A stretch of 64,000 nt of DNA, taken from positions 23,672 through 87,671 of the forward strand of contig NZ_CATNVB010000005.1 in the NCBI RefSeq assembly GCF_951230165.1. The letters are read 5' to 3'. Below are positions 38,901-48,685 of the stretch, piece after piece. The DNA is from Lentilactobacillus sp. Marseille-Q4993 (GTDB lineage: Bacteria; Bacillota; Bacilli; Lactobacillales; Lactobacillaceae). Both the position numbers and the translations under genes were made by a program. Position 1 is the first letter of the stretch; each line of letters begins with the position of its first letter. The notes beneath the pieces were generated by a model. That model did no database searches. It worked only from the letters and a program-made list of their open reading frames with translations, and had not been told where the DNA came from.

Positions 38901-39310
38901 CTGCCCTGAAAAACGAGGTCGTGGGCCTCTTGACCAGAGGGTAAGATGACATAAACATCGTCAAATAATCCCTGATATTCACTCAAATTAGAATCAGGTT
39001 TTATCTGGCGAATACTACTTATTTTCATTAGGTTTTGATAGCCCTTAGCACTCTTGGCAAGCAGGAGTAGTTGATACTCTTTATCCTCTAAAACTATCCC
39101 GGAAATGGTCAGAGCCATTCCAATAATTGGTTTGATGCCATTTGCAAGGCACTGGTTATAGAACTCAACTGCCCCATACATAACATTAACGTCGGTTAGG
39201 GCTAATTCGTGGTATCCAAGCTGTTTTGCCGTGCTGACCAAGTCCTTGATTCTGACGGGACTTTGCAGCAGACTGTATGAACTTCTTACGTTTAACGGCA
39301 CAAAACTCAC
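35966..39310 (-). CDS. dnaE: DNA polymerase III subunit alpha, DnaE type
   Basis: Replicative polymerase that extends primers on the lagging strand in Firmicutes before PolC takes over. It has 1114 residues. The PHP domain is at the N-terminus (about 4-200), the palm has GPGRGSAAGSLVAYVL and the catalytic PDIDLDIPDTRRDEIIKYV, followed by helix-hairpin-helix and OB domains. GTG 39310 starts it, with AAGGAGGG six bases upstream. It has no 3'-5' exonuclease insert and so is not PolC. It is followed directly by pyk. Confidence 0.96.
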   Translation of the reverse strand: MSFVPLNVRSSYSLLQSPVRIKDLVSTAKQLGYHELALTDVNVMYGAVEFYNQCLANGIKPIIGMALTISGIVLEDKEYQLLLLAKSAKGYQNLMKISSIRQIKPDSNLSEYQGLFDDVYVILPSGQEAHDLVFQGRSREISTIVDSLVNNGVDQSLIRIGLDFHVSDSVADVVQKTAASCSIKVVAESPVLYLRSQDFFLKQVLNAIGQGEQISDPATKAKQAGESYLRPEVEITGLYRERHFLAAIKETESIASDCNVEIKKQQPDLPRFKTPNGETATEYLASLCRKGLGARLATDDVQNKQPYEDRLNHELATIHSMGFDDYFLIVRDVIAWAHEHDIITGPGRGSAAGSLVAYVLQITDVDPIKYDLLFERFLNPERVQMPDIDLDIPDTRRDEIIKYVQHAYGNDRVAQIITFGTLGAKQAIRDVARTFGLNVSQQDKWSKAIPNAIHVTLRDAYSNSMQLQTIVKSSSLNEQLFKVATQLEGLPRHYSTHAAGVVLSDNDLVELVPVQPGNEGLLMTQYSKDYVESVGLLKMDFLGLRNLSILDDALKEVNRSGKSDLDISRVPLDDPKVIQVFDSADTAGIFQFESSGIRNVLKRLRPDSFEDIALVNALYRPGPMENIDDVIARKHGQQQITYPDDSLKPILSSTYGVIVYQEQVMLVASKLAGFTLGEADILRRAMSKKKLTVMEKMKAQFINGARHNGISEPKAADIFNYIEKFANYGFNKSHAYAYSKMAYELAFLKVHYPGQFHVALLKSVRGNAVKIKQYVTDARKVGVKVVSPDINLSDYEVSYNENQIRFGLGSIKGLRSDFVKAIISERQSNGNFKSFQNFLARIDEKFRKEDLIKALVAVGAFDGFSNNRAELLEASPEFINSINLSGNSMSLFKALEPKIPKLDEMPLFERLSLEDEYLGVYLSGHPTERYSDLSQQLHAVTTDVITNGQKNINLILYLSKVKVIRTKTGKQMAFLTGSDQVGEVSVTIFPNLFSNIQSWLHKDMVVLINGNAEKRDQLEIIANKMAPAANIAGKYRQKSTHKWYLRIEAGVDTTKVFEQLTSLANKYSGNHPVVVHEVDSKRTIELGNKLWLAASKELNDQLITILGANNVIYK

Positions 39311-39398
39311 GGTTGACCCTCCTTATTCATTACCCTATTATAGCAAAGGGCCAAGTTGATTTAGCCATAAAAATTTGATTTATTTTTAAAATAAACTG

Positions 39399-39407
39399 TG
39401 CTATCAT
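39399..39407 (+). promoter_or_regulatory. Extended -10 promoter of the DUF2929 gene
   Basis: TGCTATCAT is a TGN-extended -10 box 24 bases before the start codon. Confidence 0.5.
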
Positions 39408-39431
39408 TTATTTGTTAGTGAGGTGGCCAAA

Positions 39432-39632
39432 ATGCCAAAAATTATTCTTGCAAATATCGTTGCAGTATTTTGGGCTTTTATCTACGGTGAAGTAATTGGT
39501 TATATTGCTTCTGCACTTGAGGTATTACCATATAATAAATTATCTATCGGATGTGTCGCAGCTCTTACTACGTTCATTGCCGTTAATGGTTTCTACCTTG
39601 TAAGTCGCGTAACTAAAAAGTCAAGCAACTAA
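39432..39632 (+). CDS. Small DUF2929 (YjzD-like) membrane protein
   Basis: A 66-residue protein with two membrane helices (about 5-27 and 37-58) and a basic C-terminal tail RVTKKSSN. The first helix carries FWAFIYGEVIGYIAS, typical of DUF2929. The function is unknown. ATG 39432 is preferred to GTG 39423 because GAGGTGG lies five bases upstream. It is a single plus-strand gene between divergent dnaE and convergent clpB. Confidence 0.75.
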   Translation: MPKIILANIVAVFWAFIYGEVIGYIASALEVLPYNKLSIGCVAALTTFIAVNGFYLVSRVTKKSSN

Positions 39633-39647
39633 GACCAATGATTAAAT

Positions 39648-39680
39648 AAAAAAGTCAGGCAAATGCCTGACTTTTTTTAT
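39648..39680. terminator. Bidirectional terminator between DUF2929 gene and clpB
   Basis: Perfect AAAAAGTCAGGCA / TGCCTGACTTTTT stem; Ts on both strands. It overlaps the last bases of clpB. Confidence 0.9.
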
Positions 39681-42277
39681 TTTTTCTGCCCGATAACAAA
39701 CTTTAATTCATTTTGGTCATCAAGTGAAATCGTGACAACATCATTTGCGTGAACCTCGTTACCAACAATCATTCTTGCAACCGGGGTTTCAACAACTGTG
39801 GTAATGAACCGCTGTAACGGTCGCGCTCCGTATTGAGGATCATATCCGTTAGTGGCAATCCATTCCTTAGCAGGCTCAGTGATCATCAAAGAAATCCCCT
39901 GACTCTTCATCCGGCCCGAAAGAATATCGATAATCTTTTGAACGATTTTTTCGATGTCCTTGCGAGTTAATGGTGCAAACGTAATGACATCGTCAATCCG
40001 GTTGATAAACTCCGGCTTAAATGATCGTTTAAGTAAATCATTGACCTTCTGCTTTGCATCTGCCGAGATAGCTCCATGATCATCAGTCCCAGAAAGGAGA
40101 ATATCTGATCCTAGATTAGAGGTCATTATCAAAATTGTGTTTTTAAAATCAATCAATCTGCCCTGACTATCTGTAAGGCGACCATCATCCAAAACCTGAA
40201 GAAGAATGTTAAATACATCTGGATGGGCTTTTTCAATTTCATCAAACAAAACAATGGTGTAAGGGTTACGCCGAACCGCCTCAGTTAATTGGCCACCTTC
40301 TTCGTAACCAACATATCCAGGTGCCGCCCCGACTAACCTCGAAACAGACTCCTTCTCCATGTATTCAGACATATCAATTCTGACCATGTGATTCTCAGAA
40401 TCAAACAAGTCTTCTGCCAGCGCCTTTGCTAGTTCGGTTTTACCAACTCCGGTAGGTCCAAGAAACAAAAATGACCCAAGTGGTTTTGATGGGTCGTTTA
40501 ATCCAGCCCGAGAACGGATAACCGCATCCGAGACGGCTTTTACAGCCTCGTCTTGACCAATTACCCGTTGATGAAGATTAGCCTCCAATTTGAGCAGTTT
40601 TTGGCGTTCTCCTTCAACCAACTTGTTCACTGGAATTCCGGTCTGGCGACTCACAACATTTGCAATTTCATCAGCAGTAACTGATTCAGAAACCAACCAA
40701 TCATCGTGTTTCTGATTAGATTCCATATCCGCCAGTTTTTTCTCTAATTCGGGAATAGTACCGTGCTGCAGGATTGCCGCCTTATCAAGCTCGTAATTAT
40801 TTTCAGCGTTGATCAAATCATTTTTTGCCTTGTCTAACTGCCGTTTAACATCACTTAGTTGCTCAATTGATTGTTTTTCATCAGTCCAACGAGCATTTAA
40901 GCCATTTACCTTTTCCTTAACATCAGCTAATTCCTTTTGAAGAGCGCTAAACCGTTTTTTAGAAGCGGCGTCAGTCTCTTGCTTCAAAGCAGCCTCTTCG
41001 ACCTCTAACCTCATTAACTGACGGTTAGCTGAATCAAGCTCAGTGGGTTGCGAATTCATTTCAACCCGAATTTCAGCTGAAGCTTCATCGACTAAATCAA
41101 TCGCCTTATCTGGCAGGAATCGGTCTGTAATGTACCGATCAGAAAGCTTGGCTGCAGAAACTAGCGCGTTATCATGAATCCGAACGCCATGGTGAATTTC
41201 TAAGCTTTCACGCAATCCCCGAAGAATCGTAATCGTGTCCTCAACGGTTGGTTCGTCAACCACCACCCGTTGGAACCGTCGTTCAAGTGCTTTATCCTTT
41301 TCCATGTACTGACGATATTCATCAAGAGTCGTTGCCCCGATTAAATGGAGTTCGCCTCTTGCCAGCATTGGTTTCAAGATATTACCGGCATCCATACTAC
41401 CTTCAGCCTTACCGGCGCCAACAATGTTATGAATTTCATCAATAAACATGATGATTGAGCCTTCAGCCTTCTTAACTTCCTTAAGGACAGATTGCAACCG
41501 CTCCTCAAACTCACCACGGTACTTTGCCCCCGCAATCAAGGAACCCATATCAAGCTGAAAAATAATTTTATTTTTTAGGTTATCCGGAACATCATTACTA
41601 GCAATTCGTTTGGCTAAGCCTTCAATCACAGCCGTTTTACCAACTCCAGGAGCCCCAATTAATACCGGATTATTCTTAGTTTTACGAGAGAGAATGGTGA
41701 TTACTTCAAGGATCTCTTCGTCTCGGCCAATAATTGGCCCAAGTTTGTTATCGCGAGCGGCTTTAACAAGATCAATCCCATACTTTTCTAACGCTTGATA
41801 AGAGTCTTCCTGGTTCTTGTTGACAACTTTTTGGCCACCCCTAATTTTCTCAACCACATTTCTAACTTTTTGTTCCGTGATATCTTTGCTTACTAAGTAA
41901 TCCTTAAATTGGACTCCATGAAGCTGCATTAACGCAATTACAAGGGTATCAACTGCAATGTACTGATCCTCAAGCTGGTTTTTCACCTGTTCGGCATTTT
42001 GCAGCAAACTGTATAGATTAGGCGATAGGGACTGGCCATAACTAACTGTCTGCCCTTCCACCACGGCTATTGCATCGAGCTCTCTGTCCAATTCCTTTTC
42101 GGTGTCGTCAACATTTAATCCTAATTCAGAGAAAATTTGTCTTGCCAATTCTCCTGGTTGAATTAAAGCCTTAAATAAGTGGGCAATTGTAATATTTTGG
42201 TGTTTCCTAGTGTTCGCAATCGACTGAGCAGCCGAAATTGCATTTGAAACTGATTCAGTTAAATTATCTGGGTTCAT
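39677..42277 (-). CDS. clpB: ATP-dependent chaperone ClpB
   Basis: Hexameric AAA+ disaggregase that works with DnaK to rescue aggregated proteins. It has 866 residues: N-terminal repeat domain (1-145), NBD1 with Walker [14 protein letters not shown] and Walker [11 protein letters not shown], coiled-coil middle domain (about 400-525) that marks ClpB rather than ClpC, then NBD2 with [19 protein letters not shown] and [22 protein letters not shown] precedes ATG 42277. The 65 bases upstream contain the pepT terminator but no CIRCE element and no CtsR heptad pair that I can see. Confidence 0.97.
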   Translation of the reverse strand: MNPDNLTESVSNAISAAQSIANTRKHQNITIAHLFKALIQPGELARQIFSELGLNVDDTEKELDRELDAIAVVEGQTVSYGQSLSPNLYSLLQNAEQVKNQLEDQYIAVDTLVIALMQLHGVQFKDYLVSKDITEQKVRNVVEKIRGGQKVVNKNQEDSYQALEKYGIDLVKAARDNKLGPIIGRDEEILEVITILSRKTKNNPVLIGAPGVGKTAVIEGLAKRIASNDVPDNLKNKIIFQLDMGSLIAGAKYRGEFEERLQSVLKEVKKAEGSIIMFIDEIHNIVGAGKAEGSMDAGNILKPMLARGELHLIGATTLDEYRQYMEKDKALERRFQRVVVDEPTVEDTITILRGLRESLEIHHGVRIHDNALVSAAKLSDRYITDRFLPDKAIDLVDEASAEIRVEMNSQPTELDSANRQLMRLEVEEAALKQETDAASKKRFSALQKELADVKEKVNGLNARWTDEKQSIEQLSDVKRQLDKAKNDLINAENNYELDKAAILQHGTIPELEKKLADMESNQKHDDWLVSESVTADEIANVVSRQTGIPVNKLVEGERQKLLKLEANLHQRVIGQDEAVKAVSDAVIRSRAGLNDPSKPLGSFLFLGPTGVGKTELAKALAEDLFDSENHMVRIDMSEYMEKESVSRLVGAAPGYVGYEEGGQLTEAVRRNPYTIVLFDEIEKAHPDVFNILLQVLDDGRLTDSQGRLIDFKNTILIMTSNLGSDILLSGTDDHGAISADAKQKVNDLLKRSFKPEFINRIDDVITFAPLTRKDIEKIVQKIIDILSGRMKSQGISLMITEPAKEWIATNGYDPQYGARPLQRFITTVVETPVARMIVGNEVHANDVVTISLDDQNELKFVIGQKK

Positions 42278-42301
42278 TATTATCTCTCACCTTCAAATAG
42301 C

Positions 42302-42335
42302 AAAAAAGCTTGAAACTAAAAATTCCAAACTTTTT
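42302..42335 (-). terminator. Terminator of pepT
   Basis: Minus-strand AAGTTTGGAA pairs with TTTCAAGCTT (two mismatches) around a 7-base loop and ends in six Ts. It falls 8 bases after the pepT stop. Confidence 0.65.
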
Positions 42336-42342
42336 CAATAAT

Positions 42343-43581
42343 TTATTTTTCTGCGTAAAGCCTAATAATTTCTAGAATAACATCAACGGCTTTTTCCATC
42401 GTTTGTTCTGATACATATTCAAACCGACCGTGCATATTTTCGCCACCAGCAAACAAGTTAGGAGTTGGTAGTCCCATAAACGAGATTTTTGAACCGTCAG
42501 TTCCACCACGAACTGGGAAGATATCTGGCGTCACCCCAACATTCTCCATTGCTTGCTTAGCAACTTCAACCACTGTTGGGTCCTTCATTATAATTTCACC
42601 CATGTTGTAGTACTCATCATGAGTAGTTGCCTTAACTCGACCCTCACCATACTTCTTGTTTAACTGATTACCAATTCCGGTAAATAACCGTTTTCTGGCT
42701 TCAAACCGGTCACGGTCATGGTCCCGAATGATGTAATCCAATTCAGCATGGTCAACAGTTCCTTCAAAATTATCAAGATGGAAGAAGCCCTGTCTGCCTT
42801 CGGTCTTTTCTGGCCGATCATAATCTGGTAATTCATTATGAAATTCAATTCCTAATTGAATTGCGTTGACCATGATTCCCTTCGCCCCTGATGGGTGGAC
42901 GTTAGTACCAGTGATATCAACCTTACCTGCAGCTGCATTGAAGGTTTCATAACTTAATTCACCCTCTGGGCCACCATCAACGGTGTAGGCAACATCTGCA
43001 CCAAAATCCTTAACATCAAACTTATCAGCACCAGTCCCAATTTCTTCATCGGGACCAAATCCAATCTTAATATCGCCATGTTTAATATCGGGATTGTCAA
43101 TTAAATACTGAGCCATAGCGATAATTTCTGCCACTCCAGATTTATCGTCTGAACCTAAAAGAGTTGAGCCATCAGTTGTAATCAAAGTATGTCCCTGGTA
43201 ATTTTTAAGATTTGGGAACACCTTTGGATCAAGGGTATACTTACCATCCTTATCCAACTTAATTATCGACTTACCATCATAATTTTCGACGATTTGAGGA
43301 TTAATGTTCTCGGCATTAAAATCGGCTGTATCAATATGAGAAATAAACCCGAGGGCTGGAACTTTCTTATCTACGTTGCTAGTTAATGTGGCATAAACAT
43401 AACCACTTTGGCTGTTGATATGAGCGTCTGCAAGCCCCATCTCAAGTAATTTTTTGCGTAATGAATCAATAAATTCTACTTGATTTTGAGATGAAGGGAC
43501 CGTCGTCGACTTTGCGTCTGAACGAGTATTAACCTTCACAAAACTAAGAAAGTCTGGAATTAAATTTGCGTACTTTGCCAT
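42343..43581 (-). CDS. pepT: Peptidase T (tripeptide aminopeptidase)
   Basis: Dizinc aminopeptidase of family M20B that releases the N-terminal residue from tripeptides in the cytoplasm. Zinc ligands and catalytic residues fall in [44 protein letters not shown] and [12 protein letters not shown]. It has 412 residues. Start 43581 has TGGAGG upstream; the longer reading to 43665 overlaps the Nif3-like gene and is unlikely. It ends the trmK-nif3-pepT unit and supports peptide use by a fastidious organism. Confidence 0.95.
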   Translation of the reverse strand: MAKYANLIPDFLSFVKVNTRSDAKSTTVPSSQNQVEFIDSLRKKLLEMGLADAHINSQSGYVYATLTSNVDKKVPALGFISHIDTADFNAENINPQIVENYDGKSIIKLDKDGKYTLDPKVFPNLKNYQGHTLITTDGSTLLGSDDKSGVAEIIAMAQYLIDNPDIKHGDIKIGFGPDEEIGTGADKFDVKDFGADVAYTVDGGPEGELSYETFNAAAGKVDITGTNVHPSGAKGIMVNAIQLGIEFHNELPDYDRPEKTEGRQGFFHLDNFEGTVDHAELDYIIRDHDRDRFEARKRLFTGIGNQLNKKYGEGRVKATTHDEYYNMGEIIMKDPTVVEVAKQAMENVGVTPDIFPVRGGTDGSKISFMGLPTPNLFAGGENMHGRFEYVSEQTMEKAVDVILEIIRLYAEK

Positions 43582-43603
43582 TATTAAAAGCCTCCAAAAT
43601 TTT

Positions 43604-44719
43604 TTAAATAAAAGTAAATGGGTCCGTGTTAAGTTGAGACTCACTGATATCAATGTCCCAGCCATTTTCTTGCTTCCACTGATTAAATAATCTTGCTAGT
43701 TTGGATTTACAGATACTTTCGATATGATGACCAGGATCGATAACTGGCATATCGGAGGCTAACATATCGTGCCCGGTGTGGTAATAAACATCACCGGTGA
43801 CATATACATCAGCTCCCTTGCTTTGTGCAAGTTGATAAAACTTACCACCGTCGCCACCTAAAACAGCAACCCGTTTTACTTGTCGATTAAGGTCGTTAGC
43901 AATAACCCGAAGGCCATTAACGTTGAATTTGCTCTTTAAGTTATTTGCAAAATCAGCCAGCGTCATCGACTCATCGAGAGTACCGATTCTGCCCATTGTC
44001 ATTTGGTGCTTCTTGTCTTCAAGCTTAATAATATTATACAAAGGTTTGTCAAGCGGATGGACATCATAAAGTGCCTTTAGCACATCATCAAGTTTGTTTT
44101 GAAACACCTCAAACTCCAACCGGGAATCTTCCATTTCTGTCGGTTCACCCGCGGGACCAATTGTTGGGTCTGAAGTTGACTTGGGAATATAGTACACTGT
44201 TCCGTCAATAGCATAAGTGTAACCAGTATATTCGGAATTGTTTACGTCAGCCCCAGCGTCAACAAGGGACATTCTAACCGCCGCTGCATAAACCTTTGGT
44301 ACTTGAACCGTTAACCTATACACTGGATCAGCATACCCGGGTACCAGTCCAGAAACATCGTGTAAGCCAATTTGTTCTGCCAGCCAATCATTCATCCCAC
44401 CATCAGCAAAATCAAGGTTAGTATGGGCAGCATAAACCGTAATGTTATGTTTTAAAATATCAGCATACATTTGATTTTGCGGGTCACTTAAATCCAGATT
44501 CTTTGCCGGTCTAAACATAACCGGATGGTGAGCGAAGATAAAATCGACCCCATTATCAATTGCCTCTTGAACAACCTCTGGTCGGACATCTAAAGTTGTC
44601 ATAACCTTGTGAACCTCAGCATCGAGGGAACCAAGTTGCAATCCAACAGGATCACCATCCATAGCTAGATGTTTTGGTGCAAACTTTTCAAATCGATCAA
44701 CGATTTCTTGAACCTTCAT
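43604..44719 (-). CDS. Nif3-like dinuclear metal centre protein (YqfO type)
   Basis: A 371-residue NIF3/GTP cyclohydrolase I type 2 protein with metal-binding histidines in [21 protein letters not shown] and DPGHHIESI. The central PII-like domain (about 125-230) is inserted as in Bacillus YqfO. The enzymatic role is not settled. It overlaps trmK by four bases (ATGA), a pairing conserved in Firmicutes. Confidence 0.9.
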   Translation of the reverse strand: MKVQEIVDRFEKFAPKHLAMDGDPVGLQLGSLDAEVHKVMTTLDVRPEVVQEAIDNGVDFIFAHHPVMFRPAKNLDLSDPQNQMYADILKHNITVYAAHTNLDFADGGMNDWLAEQIGLHDVSGLVPGYADPVYRLTVQVPKVYAAAVRMSLVDAGADVNNSEYTGYTYAIDGTVYYIPKSTSDPTIGPAGEPTEMEDSRLEFEVFQNKLDDVLKALYDVHPLDKPLYNIIKLEDKKHQMTMGRIGTLDESMTLADFANNLKSKFNVNGLRVIANDLNRQVKRVAVLGGDGGKFYQLAQSKGADVYVTGDVYYHTGHDMLASDMPVIDPGHHIESICKSKLARLFNQWKQENGWDIDISESQLNTDPFTFI

Positions 44720-45414
44720 TTTGCTAATACCCCCTCAATTAGTTCGATTCCCTTTGAAAATGCGGCAACTTTTGATTGATCAACCCTTGAAGCTGATTCG
44801 ATATTTTTAAGTGCCATCTTCTTACGATCTAACTCTTCTTGCCACTTTGCTATAAAGGTTTCTGATTTCTCTTTACTTAAAACCGGGCCAAATTGTAGTT
44901 CAACCTCACTGTATTTAGGCGTTATGGTAGTCTTAGTGGCAACAATAATCTCGTATATATGGCCATCCTCTTCAACAATCTGTTCAGCCCTAATTTCATA
45001 AGAATTATTCATCAACCATGTTCTCACATTTTCAGAGCCAACGTTTGGTTGCAGAATTAATTTTTCATTTCCCCGTAGTCGATTTTTGCCTTCTTCAAGA
45101 ATCGAGCTTATCAAACTGCCACCCATTCCGGCAATCGTAATGGCATCAAAATTATCATCAGGTTTAATTGCTGCCAGACCATCTGCTAACCTAGGTATTA
45201 ATTTAGATTCAAGCCCTTCAAGTTTGATTTCGTGAATGGCATTATTCAATGGTCCCTGCCTAACTTCACCAACCACCGCAAAATCAATTACGTGATTTTT
45301 GGCCAAATAAATTGGCAGATAGGCATGATCCGAGCCAATGTCAGCTAGTCGACTCCCCTGCTCGACATAGCTACTCACTGTTGCCAATCGTTTTGATAAA
45401 TGATTACTATTCAT
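44716..45414 (-). CDS. trmK: tRNA (adenine-N1)-methyltransferase TrmK
   Basis: SAM-dependent enzyme that makes m1A22 in some tRNAs. It has 232 residues. The nucleotide-binding motif LADIGSDHAYLPIYLA and the catalytic-domain block AITIAGMGGSLISSIL are typical; a C-terminal coiled coil (about 175-225) follows. The start has TAGGAGTAA upstream, and a TATAAT box sits 30 bases before it. Confidence 0.92.
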   Translation of the reverse strand: MNSNHLSKRLATVSSYVEQGSRLADIGSDHAYLPIYLAKNHVIDFAVVGEVRQGPLNNAIHEIKLEGLESKLIPRLADGLAAIKPDDNFDAITIAGMGGSLISSILEEGKNRLRGNEKLILQPNVGSENVRTWLMNNSYEIRAEQIVEEDGHIYEIIVATKTTITPKYSEVELQFGPVLSKEKSETFIAKWQEELDRKKMALKNIESASRVDQSKVAAFSKGIELIEGVLAK

Positions 45415-45443
45415 TGCTTACTCCTACTGTAAATAATACAACT

Positions 45444-45449
45444 ATTATA
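45444..45449 (-). promoter_or_regulatory. -10 box of trmK-nif3-pepT unit
   Basis: Minus-strand perfect TATAAT about 30 bases before trmK. The -35 region is poor. Confidence 0.5.
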
Positions 45450-45487
45450 ATTTAAAAATCGCCAAAATAACAGGTATGAAAGCGAAT

Positions 45488-45533
45488 AAAAAGGGATAAT
45501 AGAGAAATCACTATGTTCTCCATTATCCCTTTT
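45488..45533 (-). terminator. Terminator of the dnaG-rpoD operon
   Basis: AAAAGGGATAAT(G)GAGAA pairs with TTCTC(T)ATTATCCCTTTT in the minus-strand transcript (one mismatch) around a 9-base loop, and is followed by Ts. Confidence 0.88.
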
Positions 45534-45556
45534 ATTGAAAGTAACTTCTTTAGGTA

Positions 45557-46708
45557 CTATTCCAAGAAATCCTTTAATTGCTTGCTTCGTGATGGGTGAC
45601 GCAGTTTTCTGAGCGCCTTTGCCTCAATTTGTCTAATTCTTTCACGAGTAACCCCGAATACCTTACCAACTTCTTCAAGGGTTCTAGTCCGACCATCATC
45701 CAAACCAAATCGTAGTCGGAGCACGTTTTCCTCACGATCAGTCAGAGTATCAAGGACTCCCTCTAACTGTTCCTTAAGAAGCTCATAAGCAGCATGGTCA
45801 GCGGGTGAAGTTGCATCTTGATCTTCAATAAAGTCGCCAAGATGGGAGTCATCCTCTTCACCGATTGGGGTTTCAAGTGAAACTGGCTCTTGCGCGATTT
45901 TAAGGATTTCTCTAACCTTTTCGGTAGGCATATCCATTTCAGCACCAATTTCTTCAGGCAATGGTTCCCGACCAAGATCTTGAAGTAATTGACGTTGAAT
46001 CCGTATCAACTTATTAATGGTTTCGACCATGTGAACCGGAATTCTAATCGTTCTAGCTTGGTCAGCAATTGCCCGGGTAATTGCTTGTCTAATCCACCAA
46101 GTTGCGTAAGTTGAGAATTTGAATCCCTTTCGGTAATCAAACTTTTCAACGGCCTTCATTAGGCCCATATTACCTTCTTGAATTAAATCAAGGAACTGCA
46201 TTCCCCGACCAACGTAACGCTTAGCAATAGAAACAACCAGTCGTAAGTTGGCCTCAGCTAGTTCTTGCTTGGCCTCCTCGTCGCCACCTTCAATTCGCTT
46301 AGCAAGTGAGATTTCCTCATCAGCACTAAGCAATGAAACCCGACCGATTTCCTTAAGATACATCCGAACTGGGTCGTTGATCTTTACTCCAGTTGGCGCT
46401 GAAACATCAGACAGTTCCTTTTTTGTGACCTTCTTAGCAGCATCGATTGCCCGTGGATCTGGATCACCATTTTCATCAACGACACTAATTCCTGAATCCT
46501 CGATATCTTCAAGTAATTCTTCGATTTCTTTTTCATCAAGAGTATAGGGGTTAATGATTTTTTCATTCAAATCATCATAGGTAATGTGGCCAATTGGTTT
46601 ATTTTTCTTAACAATCTCACTAAAAACTTTGTGATATGCTTTTTCTTCGTCTTTTGAGGCCGCGTTCTTTTTCTTGTTTACATCTTTACTACTTTTACTG
46701 TTTGCCAT
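45557..46708 (-). CDS. rpoD: RNA polymerase primary sigma factor (SigA/RpoD)
   Basis: Housekeeping sigma factor. It has 383 residues. Region 1.2-2.1 begins at [17 protein letters not shown], regions 2.3-2.4 contain [20 protein letters not shown], and region 4.2 has the helix-turn-helix [21 protein letters not shown]. The N-terminus is Lys-rich and low complexity, as in other lactobacilli. It follows dnaG by 17 bases in the macromolecular-synthesis operon, so it is driven by the promoter at 48649-48676. Confidence 0.97.
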   Translation of the reverse strand: MANSKSSKDVNKKKNAASKDEEKAYHKVFSEIVKKNKPIGHITYDDLNEKIINPYTLDEKEIEELLEDIEDSGISVVDENGDPDPRAIDAAKKVTKKELSDVSAPTGVKINDPVRMYLKEIGRVSLLSADEEISLAKRIEGGDEEAKQELAEANLRLVVSIAKRYVGRGMQFLDLIQEGNMGLMKAVEKFDYRKGFKFSTYATWWIRQAITRAIADQARTIRIPVHMVETINKLIRIQRQLLQDLGREPLPEEIGAEMDMPTEKVREILKIAQEPVSLETPIGEEDDSHLGDFIEDQDATSPADHAAYELLKEQLEGVLDTLTDREENVLRLRFGLDDGRTRTLEEVGKVFGVTRERIRQIEAKALRKLRHPSRSKQLKDFLE

Positions 46709-46725
46709 TAAAAATGCCTCCTGAG

Positions 46726-48567
46726 TTAAACCCGCTGTGATGCTTGCTTTTGCTGTTCCAACCTAACGATTTCAATCGTAAGTTGTCTTTGACGATCAAC
46801 GTCGCCAATTGTTGATGCTTCTCTAAGTTCAGCCCTTTTTTGCTTTAATTGAGATTCAATGGGAGCTAACTTCATAATAACATCAATATAATTTTGAATT
46901 TCATTTTCACCGACGTTTTCTGGTAAATCCAACGTATCAATTTCAATCAATAGGCTTTGAAGTGAATTTTCCTTCACGAAATTACTGAAATTAGCAACGC
47001 TGAATTCATCAAACTTGGTAAAGTAACCCTCGGCGAGCAGATAAAGCATCTGATACTCTTCATCTACAAACGAAAATCCTTCTGTTCCTTGAATCTGTAA
47101 CCAGATGTCATGATCGTTCAACATCCTATTCATGAGTCTTGCCTCAGCAATCTGAACTGCATTCCGCTTAATCTGACTCTGGGATTGAACATGAGGAACC
47201 ATTTGTGGCTGTTGGCCACGGTGACCATCGTTAATTGAAACAACATTGGTACTTCTTTTTACGAGCGGTGCCAATTGGTCTACTAACAATGTTTTATCTA
47301 CTTTAAATTCTTCCGCCAACTGATTTAAATATAAATCACGCGTAACAGCTGAGTTTTGCTTAGCAATTACTTCAATCGCTGCACTTATATAGTCTGTAGA
47401 GTCTGTCTGAGACTTAAGATTGAACTGTTGCTTTAAAAACCGAAGTTCGAAATCAATTGGGGCCTCGGCGTGGGAAATCAGTTCATCAAAACTATCCTTG
47501 CCCCGTTGCTTGATAAACTCATCTGGATCCAATCCATCTGGAATACTAACAACCTTCGGCTGGACTTTTGACGACTTAGCAAACGTTTCAATTGCTCTTT
47601 TGATAGCATTTTGCCCAGGCTCATCACCATCGTAACAAATAATTACTGAATTAGTAATTCTAGAGATGTCGTAAACCTGCTGCTCCGTCAAACTAGTTCC
47701 CATTGAGGCCATTCCCGTATGAATTCCCGCCTGGTCTGCGGAAATCACATCCATAAATCCTTCAAGCAGAATGGCCGGATTGTTTTTTCTTACCTGGCGT
47801 CGTGCCTCATCTAAATTAAAGAGAACTTTCCGCTTGTTAAAAATCTCAGTTTCGGGACTGTTCAAATACTTTGGCATATCTGGATTGCTATGAACCTGAC
47901 GACCAGAAAAGCCAATCGTTTGACCACTTTCATTTCTGATTGGGAACATCAGCCGGTCAACGAACCGATCATACAGGTTTCCTTGATCATCCTGTGAAAA
48001 CAATCCGGATTTTCCTAACAAACCACTATCTATTTTCCGTTCTTCAAAGAATGGCTTTAATAGTCGCTGCGTTGGAGCAAAGCCAATCTTATATTTTTCA
48101 ATCGTTTCATCAGTCAATCCACGGTTCTTGATGTACTGAAGGGCTTCTTGACCTAGCTTCGTGTTAATTAACACGTGATGGTAGAGCGAAACCGCCTGCT
48201 CGTGTAAATCAATCAATTGTGATTGACTTGACGTCTGTTGATTTCCTTCGCTATTTCCGGCGTCCAAATACTTGTCATCTAGCTGAATATTCTGCATCGT
48301 GGCAACTTTTCGGACTGCTTCTGGGAAGGAAATATTTTCAATTTCCATCAGAAATTTAAAAACATTTCCACCCCGACCACAACTAAAACAATGAAAAATT
48401 TGCTTGTCTTCATTTACCGAAAACGATGGTGTCCGCTCTTCGTGAAACGGACAAAGGCCAAACAGGTTCTTCCCTGATTGACTTAATTGCACGTACTGTG
48501 AGACAACATCAACGATGTTAACCTGAGAACGCACCTGTTCAATGACATCCTCTGGAATCTTAACCAA
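46726..48567 (-). CDS. dnaG: DNA primase
   Basis: Makes RNA primers for replication. A CHC2 zinc-ribbon is at the N-terminus ([13 protein letters not shown] and HCFSCGRGG), the TOPRIM core has [15 protein letters not shown] and CYDGDEPG, and the helicase-binding domain fills the C-terminal third. About 613 residues. Several starts are possible. GGAGG at 48580-48576 is only two bases from ATG 48573 but eight from TTG 48567, so TTG 48567 (M-VKIPED) is preferred. A weaker GGAAG could serve ATG 48573. A hairpin occupies the leader between promoter and gene. Confidence 0.95.
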   Translation of the reverse strand: MVKIPEDVIEQVRSQVNIVDVVSQYVQLSQSGKNLFGLCPFHEERTPSFSVNEDKQIFHCFSCGRGGNVFKFLMEIENISFPEAVRKVATMQNIQLDDKYLDAGNSEGNQQTSSQSQLIDLHEQAVSLYHHVLINTKLGQEALQYIKNRGLTDETIEKYKIGFAPTQRLLKPFFEERKIDSGLLGKSGLFSQDDQGNLYDRFVDRLMFPIRNESGQTIGFSGRQVHSNPDMPKYLNSPETEIFNKRKVLFNLDEARRQVRKNNPAILLEGFMDVISADQAGIHTGMASMGTSLTEQQVYDISRITNSVIICYDGDEPGQNAIKRAIETFAKSSKVQPKVVSIPDGLDPDEFIKQRGKDSFDELISHAEAPIDFELRFLKQQFNLKSQTDSTDYISAAIEVIAKQNSAVTRDLYLNQLAEEFKVDKTLLVDQLAPLVKRSTNVVSINDGHRGQQPQMVPHVQSQSQIKRNAVQIAEARLMNRMLNDHDIWLQIQGTEGFSFVDEEYQMLYLLAEGYFTKFDEFSVANFSNFVKENSLQSLLIEIDTLDLPENVGENEIQNYIDVIMKLAPIESQLKQKRAELREASTIGDVDRQRQLTIEIVRLEQQKQASQRV

Positions 48568-48601
48568 CGCCATCGCCTCCACTTCCATTCGATATTCCGG
48601 C

Positions 48602-48632
48602 AAAAGGTCGCACTTATTCAGTGCGACCCTTT
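48602..48632 (-). terminator. Hairpin between dnaG promoter and dnaG (glyS terminator or attenuator)
   Basis: Minus-strand AAAAGGGTCGCACT / AGTGCGACCTTTT, a nearly perfect stem with a 5-base loop ending in four Ts. It would end glyS transcripts, but it also lies about 10 bases past the predicted start of the dnaG message. Confidence 0.75.
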
Positions 48633-48648
48633 TATTAGCGATACATAG

Positions 48649-48676
48649 ATTATAATATCATATTTGATTAATTCAA
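48649..48676 (-). promoter_or_regulatory. Promoter of the dnaG-rpoD operon
   Basis: Minus-strand TTGAAT (48676-48671), 16-base spacer, TATAAT (48654-48649), right after the glyS stop. The best-looking promoter for dnaG and rpoD. Confidence 0.8.
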
Positions 48677-48685
48677 ACAATCAAA

